Position numbers and translations under genes: made by a program. A model generated the notes under the pieces. It had not been told where the DNA came from, made no database searches, and saw only the letters and a program-made list of their open reading frames with translations. Of a stretch of 64,000 nt of DNA, positions 53,201 through 62,763 are shown piece by piece. The DNA is from Merluccius polli (taxonomy: Eukaryota > Chordata > Actinopteri > Gadiformes > Merlucciidae), in contig JAOPHQ010005714.1 in the NCBI GenBank assembly GCA_030340625.1, forward strand, positions 92,501 through 156,500, in the 5' to 3' direction. Position 1 is the first letter of the stretch. Each line of letters opens with the position of its first letter.

Positions 53201-56200
53201 TCAGGCCTTCTTCAAGATCAATGATCATACAACATTAAACAACAAACAACCCTCAATTTTTACATCATCCAACTTTACGTCATCCAACTCTAAACATCAG
53301 ATCCCAGTCTCCTACCTTAAGATCCAGCTTAGTGTTGACCGCCTCTGCCTCCTCCTCCATCTCCTCAAATTCTGGGTTCGTGTTCAGTGGGTCGTCAAGG
53401 GGCTGCCCGGTGGCTGCTGGCTGGGGTGGCGCGGCTGGCGCCTTCAGCCCGTGGCTGTTGGCCGTGGAACCAACGCCAAAGAAATCCAGGATGACCACCC
53501 AGGTCTGCAGCGTGACGAGGACGTCCAGGCAGTTGAAGTCGATGTCCACGCTGCGGCTCACACCCCCATAGCGCGACCTGAACTCCGGGTGCTGCCGGTC
53601 CACCAGCAGCATGTTGATGTGCACCAGGGAGTCGTCAAAGCCGGGCGACGGTGAGGAGGAGGAGGAAGAGGTGGAGGAGGAGCGCCGGGTGGGGGACGGC
53701 GGGGGTGTGCCGGGGTATGCCTGGTGGCGGTTGTCTGCCTTGCGGCCAGCGGCAGATGTGTTGGCGCCAGGGTGCCTCTGGTAGAGCTGAAAGACGTTCT
53801 GGGCCTCCTCCATGTGGGCGGGGAGGGAGCGCGGCATGGCCGGGTAAAGGGCGTTGGAGGCCGCCGGGCAGCTCTGCGACATGTACTCCTTGGGGCAGAA
53901 TGCGGACGCCTTGGGGGCACCGCGGGACACCATCAGCTGCTTGTGCTTGGACTCGGGGTTCGTCTCCAGCAGGTCCTCCATGAGCAGCGAGCGCAGTGCG
54001 AGCTGGATGGCGAGTGTCCGGGGGTGGTCCTTGGCAAAGTCCCCCTCCAGGTCCTGGAAGCGCAGGCAGACCAGGCCCTGCGAGCCCTGGGTGAGGTCGG
54101 CTGTCAGCTGCACCTGGAGCTCCTCCACCCGGAAGGTGGCCCGCACCTGGGTGAAGGTCAAGGAGGGCGCCCCCTGGAGGCCGGCGCTGTGGTGGCGGTG
54201 GTGCTGCAGGGGCAAGGGTGAGGAGGAGAGGGAGCAGTAGGAGAGGTTGCCGTGTGGGGGCGGGTCCCTGGCAAACAGGCCTCCCTGGGGGTCTGGAAAG
54301 CGGGGGGGCTTGGTGGAGGAGGGGGTGGGGGGCGGGGGGACGGGTGGTTCGCGGGGGCTAGTCCGCTGCTCCTCGCTCAGGGACAGGTTGTCCAGGGTCT
54401 GGAGGACCTGTTCGTACACCGGCTTGCACAGAAACACCTGGTAGCAAACAAAGTGAAGTTAAGCATTCGCGTCGTGCCTAAAATTGCCCCCTAGCTGTTC
54501 TAAAATCACTGCAAATCATGACCGCAATGGCTTATGGCTTTTATATAATGACTACTAAAACGGTTACTATAGACAAGCTAGTAAGATTTCACAAAATAAA
54601 CACAGCAACATAAAATACGATCATTCATTGAAAACAAATCATTGTTCTTCCACCAAGCAATATAGTTCCTCAAGACATCCAAAAGGTTGCCAAGCAACAC
54701 AGGCTGGCATACAGGTGCATTAATACTAAAAGTGACTTGTTATGTGGTCACAGGTGTGTTTATAGAGTATACTGGCTGCAAACCAATCAGAATCAAGGAC
54801 CGGCAACTACCTGTTTAGGTTTGTTAGTTCACCCACAAAACAGGATGGTGCTGTTTGGTTCCTTTTGCTTCTTTGTACCAAACAGTATCTGGTCAAATTA
54901 CTTTTTGTCAGTTGAAAACTTGTTCTGTTTGGGCCTGTTGGTGAACATTTCTGTGTTATTTTTTACTAAAATGTATAACGTTGTTAAACGGGGGAAACCG
55001 TCTTAAAAATACGATTGGTCTGCTAATTCTGGCTCAAAAGGCTTTTCCAGAGTGGTAGTTCTCTGTCTGTCTGTCTGTCTGTCTGGCATGTACTGTATGC
55101 ATGCATCTATCATGTATGCATGTATAAGGCTATACCTGAACTGGGTTGACAAACTTGCCCTCCACCCTCAGCAGACCAGAGCTCTGGTAGGGCTCGTCCA
55201 GGTCCTGGTAGGTGAACTGGGACTCTTCATCAATGGGAACCTTTTCCAGGGTGAACTGAATGGTGGTGTCCTTCAGGATGTGGAAGGCTATTGAAAAACA
55301 CAACAAAAGCAGTGTTAATATACTGTGATGAGAATTTTTGATGAAACTATATGAGGCCGACTGCCGATGTTTATTATCACATCGTACATTTCATAGTATA
55401 CATGATAATGTTCTAGTACAACAGCAGTCTTCACACCTTTTCCTCGACTCAGCGACTCAAAGAAGTTGTGGCGCGTGAACTGGGGCTCCTCCGGGCCGAG
55501 GTTCAGCCCGGCATGCGACGGTGACGAACACGAGCCCGAGGAGCCGTTCCTCGCCGTCTTTCTCATCACCAGGTGACTCATGCTGAGTGAGTACAGCCGT
55601 ATGTCCTTCACCATCACCTGCAGCTTCTCCCCCTCAGATTCCTGCCCCGTTACAAAGTTTCGGATGATGATGCTGCCCAGGTGGCCCACCAGGAGCTCCG
55701 GGTGACCCGGCTTGCGCGGGATCGACACCACCGGCGACTCGATGCTGATGTCCAGGGTCAGCTTCACCAGCAACGTGTCCAGCGGGGACTCGGCCTCTGT
55801 CTCGGGCAAGTCCTCCTTGTCCTCGTAGCCGTAGGCCCAGCACTGGCTTTGGGTGCGGCTCCGTTTCAGCGGCGTCTCAAAGAGCGACACCATCCCGCTG
55901 TACTCGGCCGTCTTGGTGGCGAGCACCGTTGTCACTTTGGTGGCGGCGCTCTTCAGCACGGAGCGGAAGCTGTCCTCCACCTCGTTGGCGGACAGCGTGA
56001 TCTCCTTCAGGAACTTGGCCGAGTGGTTGTAGTGCAGGGATGCCATGTGGAGCTGGAGGTAGCACTCCTCCTGGGACCTCTCTGTGAGGTGAAAATTGAG
56101 GGCCTCCGACGCAGAGCCTCCGGGGTCGGTGAAAAATATTGCTTCTCCAGGCGTCTGGGGGATGTCCTCCACGTTGCCAATGCTGACCACAAACTGGTTG

Positions 56201-58138
56201 CGGCCGCCTTCTTGGGTGAGGTCCACCAGCTGCATAGAACCGAGAGATCCATTGACCTCCAACCGACTGCCCATGGAGAAGTTCACCTTGGTGCCAGTGA
56301 TGCTGGCCGTGGCGATCTTTAACCCCTTCTTCTCTGGGCCCAAGGGGGTGCTGTTGGACACGGTGCGAAGGAGCAGCAGGTTGAGCCGGTTGATCTCCAC
56401 GGTGATCTCCTTGTTCTGGTCGTAAGTGGACTGGTAGGTCCCCTCCTTCCCGTCCTCCGGTGGCATCGGCTGCTGGGCTGGCGTCGAGGCGCCCCAGACA
56501 CTCTCCTCCTTAGGGAAGGACTTCTGGAGGAACTTGAGCAGCTCAACGATGGTCTCGGGGTTGAGAATGATGTCCAGGTTGTTGACCTGCATGCTGGTCA
56601 CCTGCAGGGAGCTGTCCAGGTTCATAGACGGGCAGTCGGAGCTGACAAACTGGTACTCCAGTTTGATGAGCGCCTCCTCGTCCTTGATGAGGGAGCCGAA
56701 CGGGGAGACGCGGTTGGCGAGGGTGTCGGCCGACGGCTCACGGTGGAGTCCGTGGTGCTGGGGCGACCGCTCCTGCGAGACGGGGGAGGACGGCTGGCTC
56801 TCCCTGAGGCTTCCGGTGGGAACGTCGAAGGTGAGGTGTTTGTGGGATGCCACCAACAGGTCAAAGTCCGAGCCGAAGGTCTGCAGCGTGTCCACAAGCA
56901 GGAGGCCGTGGACCGTCAGCGCCACCTCGGCATCGTACGGACGCTTGACAAAATGGGCGTTGGTGCCAAACACCTTGAGCACGGAGATGTAGCGGCCGTC
57001 ACTCTCCACGCCCAGCTGCATGTAGTTGATGTTGAACTCGGCAAGGAGGAGCCGCGACTCCACCAGCACCTCCCGCGTGTGCTGCTCCAGCGTGATGACG
57101 CTCTGGGTGAGGTTCTTGGCCGACCCCTGGAGCTTCCACGAGCTGTCCTCCCGCTGGAAGATCTTCTCGTGGCGAAGTTGGAGAGGGTCGGGCGATCGGC
57201 CAGCCTGGCCCTTGTCCTTGCCCTTGTCCTCCTTGTCGTCGCCGGGGCTGCTCAGTCTGGCCAGGCAGCTCCGGAGGGCCGTCATCTTCTCCAGGTTGAT
57301 GTGGACCTTCAGGTCGGGCAGGGTGCCCGTCAACACTGCCCCGGGCAGCTGGGGGTCCGAGGTGTAGCGGAGCCTCTGCTCCAGTTGCAGGAGCACGTTG
57401 AACTTCTCCACCACGTGGGTGGGACCCACCTCGCTCTCCTGGAGATGCTTCCAGTTGTCCTTGAAGTGGCCCACCATGATCTGCAGGTCCTTGAAGGACA
57501 GGGAGTACCTCTCGTAGAGTTTCCGGCTGTAGGCCTGGGCACTGTCGGGCGACTTGAGGTTTAGGGGCTCAGGGCTCTTGAGCAGCTCCTTCAGGGGAAC
57601 GTCCAGTTCAGGGGCCGGAGACTCAGGGGGAGTAGTGAGTGGGGTACCGTACTCATCGTCACTCAAGTCTTCTCCTTCAGGCTGAGTGGCTTTGAAGCTT
57701 GTCTTTGTGTCTTGCTCTACACAGTAGATAAAACGGGTAGAAGTTTGTAACAAAAACTAAGAATATATTATGAATAAAGAATAAATCTGCCATCGCTAGT
57801 GGACCCTGTGAATTGTACAAAAAATAATTGGCCTCTCAGTCTAGCTAGAAGTACTAAAATGAGTAACGGATTTAAATAGTAGTAACCAGGTAGGTAAAGT
57901 AATTAACTTGCTATTGAAAAGGGATGTGGGTTGTTATGGATGTTACCTTGGGAGTTGGTGAGGAGAATTCTGCCCAAATCAACCACAACCAGCATGGGGT
58001 TTTCTGATTGGAAGTCATCTGGGAAAATGACCTGGGGTGCGCAGATATCCAATTTCATGGTCCACCGCTTGCTATTCTCCTACAAAAACAAACCATTTAG
58101 ATAGACAGTTGAATATTTTTTGGAACAAACTCTTAATG

Positions 58139-58175
<37 letters not shown>

Positions 58176-61100
58176 TACTACTACCACTGCTACTGCTACT
58201 AATAAGGATTATTACTACTACTACTACTACCACTATCTAGTGACTTACAGTGATTTCAGATACAGGTCATTAAAGAGCAGGTAGGGTTTGGATAAGTTGT
58301 TCAAGGATGTGGCCTTTGGGGTTCAAACCCAGTGCCTGTCACTGGAAGTCAAACACAGTCACCACTACACTATCCTGACCCTACCCCCGGTCACTTTTTA
58401 GACATTGACCATTTTAAGGGTAACGCGTAGTTTGTGACTTACGATGAACTCTCCTACGAGCAGTTGGTCTATGGTTTGTCTGATCTCAGCCTTGGTCTGC
58501 ATCTTCAGCTTGTTGTACTGCCTCCTGGCCGCCTCCGCCACCCTCAGCTCCAGCTCAGACTGGTAACCAAAACCTAGGACGGAGGAAGGAAAACGTTAAT
58601 TTAACAATAATAGGTGAAATGACAGACTGGACAGACTTAAACAGGTTTGAAGACGTGCATTACCGGGCCCCTCTATTTTCCCATCAGGTGTGATGTTTAT
58701 CTATAGGTTGATCTGTCCATCTATCATACATCTGGGTGGACACTCCCACATGTGATGTCACTAGTATATATGCCATGTTGACAGACGTTGATTTGTAACA
58801 TCATACCCGGTGGTGAAAATAGTGGCCCTTTAAAGCAAGTATTTATTAACAGATAGCCTGCGATATCCTGAGGTAAGTAAAGAATAAACCACACTGGGTT
58901 ACTTTAGTTACTTTCATCTATAACGTTATTGGCTTTCTATCGACTTAAATTTAAATATTCTTTATTAAAAAATAACACACACCCTTGGAACGCTATTGAC
59001 CAATCAGGATCAAGTATTCAACATCACTGGTATAATCGGAAGTTAATCTGAGATAATCTGAGGCAACCTTCCAACCGACGCACCTGAAGTGTGGACCCTG
59101 CCCTTGTAGAAGAACTCGGTGACCTTCTTGATGGCCTGCGGGTTGTAGATAATGTTCAGCGGACTAGTGTTCACCTCCAGCCTCCTCTCGAACTTACACC
59201 TCACGGGGTTGCGCTCGTACGTCATCTCAAAGACAGGGGGTGCTGTCGTCTCCGTGGTGCTCCCTGCCAAAGAGGTGAGGATTGCGTTTACACTAGGGGA
59301 CACAGGGTGGGAGGGTGCTGCTTTCCACGGTGGTCTGTCAAGATACTTTCATTTAGCATTATGCTCACTACTAGCATTATGGTTGATCATGACCTCTGGC
59401 AATCGGGCATTAACTGGCAAGTCAATTATTGATTTGAAAGGTGACCATTGGTTTGGTCAATCACAGGCTATGATGATAGGATTTTAGGATAAACTGTCAA
59501 AAACACAGTGTTAGAACCGTATACATGTTCAACCTGCAGGTTATTTTAAAAAATATTTACTATTTAATAGTTAAAATTACCTGTGAAAAAAGACAGACAT
59601 TTCTATACCTACAGTTTACATGATATTTTATACTGAATTCCACAGATCAATATTACTTACCCGAGTAGCTGCTGCCCTGCCCAAAGGGTTGGTTACTAAC
59701 CACGGCAACGCTGTCCTACAGAAAGACATTGTGACAACAAATATTTGTTTCAACACAAGTACATCTTAAAAAAAGAAAGCGACGGGGAGTAACTGAAAGG
59801 ATGAAAACATGATGCGTTTGTGATGAAACATGAAGAAGAAACGCACTGTTTTCGGGGAGACGAGGAGAGGGAAGATGGTTCCCTGGGTGGTGAGGTCCCT
59901 GAGAAACAGACCGCCCAGCTTCACAGACAGCAGAGAGGACTCAGAGCGGGGCAGAGACTCCACCATCACCTTCACACCTGCAGAAAAAACTGTACTGTGA
60001 CTGGATGTTTGCTGGAGCGCTAAAAGAATAACAACTGAAATCAGAATGTGAAGTAAGAGTTGGAATATATAATATAATAATGATACAGAATGAGCGCCAC
60101 AAAACCGTATAAGACACTTGTTAATATAACATTATATTATATTATATTATATTTTGGATGTTGTTCAGTATAAGATAACTCAAGCTGGGTGACATAGCAT
60201 AGCATAGCATAGCATAACAATATAAAAACTGTAGTCTGGTACCAGAGAACTCCAGCTGGATGACCCCGCTCTCGTTGGCCGGGTCCCCGCGGGGGTCCTG
60301 CTGGAATAGGGTGACCCCCCCCTTCTCCAGCAGGAACTCCAGCCGGGCAAACAGGTGGTCCCTGCGGGTGAAGGTGTTCAGGGACTGGGACTGTTCCAGG
60401 GGGTCGAATAGATCCTCTGTGTCTGCTGCACAGACACAGAGGAGGGCAGGGGGGAGACGGTCAGAGAGAGAAAGAGAGAGGAAGGCACTCTATGAGCAAC
60501 AGTGAACAGCGATGCCAATAAAACATGTAAAGGGAAGGCAAACAGGCTTCCTGCGGTACAGATATTTAAGTCGGGCCTCTCACCCAGCATGTCCCAGGTT
60601 TCTGGGCCCGGGAGGAGCTCCTCTGCACCATCCTCCAGGTCCTGGGTCTCTCCGTACCAGCCTCCCCAGCCAGGGAACCAGGACTGTAGGTACTGGATCA
60701 TCCCAGAGCTCCCACTTTTGGGGATGGAGCTGGGGGGACAGTCGGGCTGCACCTCGCTGATAGGCTCACGCACACTCTGAGAGGAGCACACGAGAGAGAG
60801 AGTGACGGTTTAGCAGACTTAAAGTGAATTCAAATAAATGACGAAGCTAATGCTAATGATTATCCTGCTAATGATAATGATGATTCAAATGCTAATGCTC
60901 AATGATCAAAGCTTGCCTCTGCAATCTCGCCCTGCTTGCGGAAGCGGTCGTGGACGATCTCTCGGAGGCTCTGTAGCTCCTCCAGGGTCTGCTCATCCTC
61001 CATCCTCTCCAGCTCGGTCTGGAGGAGCAGGACAATAGTACACGTTAGACGAAGACGACACCAGGGACAGACACAGGGAACCGGGCTGAGTAGAGGCTCC

Positions 61101-62686
61101 GTTAGGTCGGGATCAGATTACGCGAATTCAGCCCGATTCCAACACGATTTTGCCATCTCAGACAATCTTTCAGCCTCGCGGGCGATGTAGTGTGACGCGG
61201 TCAAAAGCTTGCCATGTGGCGTATGGGACACGCTACGATGCCCCAACCTAAAGACTAGCGTGTTTGATTTTTTGACCGTTGTCATTGTTGTCTGACAACT
61301 TCTTGTACACTGACTTTGATCAATTAAATATCGACCCCTCCTCCCCAACCCCAGGTGAACTTGACGCTGGGTCATGGAGACCGAATGCGTCACAGTCAAA
61401 CGTGTAGCGTGCCCCGTCTCTCGGGACCAAGTCACGGCAAGATTTTATGATGCAATAATTGCCTAATTTGACATGGTGGCCAAAAGGTCAAAAGGCAAAA
61501 ATGTTGTGTAGTCTGATACTAGCATTAAACCCACTTCTACCAATGCCGTCAGCAAAGACTTTATTTGGACATTTTAACATAGGGGGGCGTGGTTCATCAT
61601 GAGGGACAGATGTAAAAGTGATAAATATTGGTTTTGATTATAGAGAGAAAAACACATAGGTAAAGTGTTTCTCTCTTCCAAGTAATTATAGTGTCAGAGG
61701 AAAGGAAGATGGCGATGCAGTCTGGCTTTCATAGAAAAAAGCAAACTTTTAATTGGCAGTTGTTGCAATTATCTTTCTGCATGTTGAAGCGTGTCTTATC
61801 ATTCAGATCAAGTGGTGGACTATTCAGACCCTCCAGCACCCTCCCGATGAGGCCTGAATGAGCCAATCAAAATGTGAGATCAACAGGACAAGACTCCTTG
61901 ATAAAAAACTCTAACAGAGGAACCCTTACCTTTAACACAGAACGACACATTTAAGAAAGTGAAAAATGAGCCAATTCAATGAACCATGAGTGTGTGTGTT
62001 GAGCACCTCTTCCTGTATGCTGAGAAGCGCTCCCTTGAGTCTCTGAAAGTAGAGGTCTGTGTAGAGCCGGGCGTCCGCGGCCCTCCGCAAGGCGAACCCC
62101 CAGCTCCTCCTGTGTCTCAGCTCGCGGATCTCATTCAGGTTGGCCTGGATGGCAAACATCCACCACTGGCGACAGCTACACACACAGCACCACAAAGGAG
62201 GTAGAAGGAAGATGTATAGCTTATTCATGTGTTTCATGATTACTGCATAATAGAGTTTCTGGTGGTGGACATGATTCTGGCAGATAGCGTTGCATCATAA
62301 TGCAATTAAAAGGATCAATTGTTTACAGCCTTTGTTTACCCAAATACACCGGCAGTGCCCCGTTCTGTAACCACAATTTTATAGGTTGGTGGAAACCAGC
62401 AAACTAACACAGTTAAGTTTAAGCTATGATTATATGCAACTCATTACATGGCTTTGTTGAATACTCGATTTTGATTGGTCAATTACAGCATTCTGCGGTC
62501 TGTTATTTCTGAACAGCAGACCGCTGTTATGAATAACAGACCGTTGCTATGGATGCTATTTCCAACCGAAGAATCTAACAGAATATTTTTTTGAGCAGAA
62601 GCAATAAAATCATTTTTAAATCAATCATTTTTTTGTCAAATTATTGATTTATTTAGTAAGTAGCCCTGTAATAAGCGGGATAATGT

Positions 62687-62763
<77 letters not shown>

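Noticed and set aside
53651..54240. Plus-strand open frames opposite exon w15
   Set aside because: Same reason: shadow frames of a real exon.
55681..57564. Long plus-strand open frames opposite vps13d exon w13
   Set aside because: Antisense shadows of a GC-rich conserved coding exon; they match no known family and follow third-position bias.
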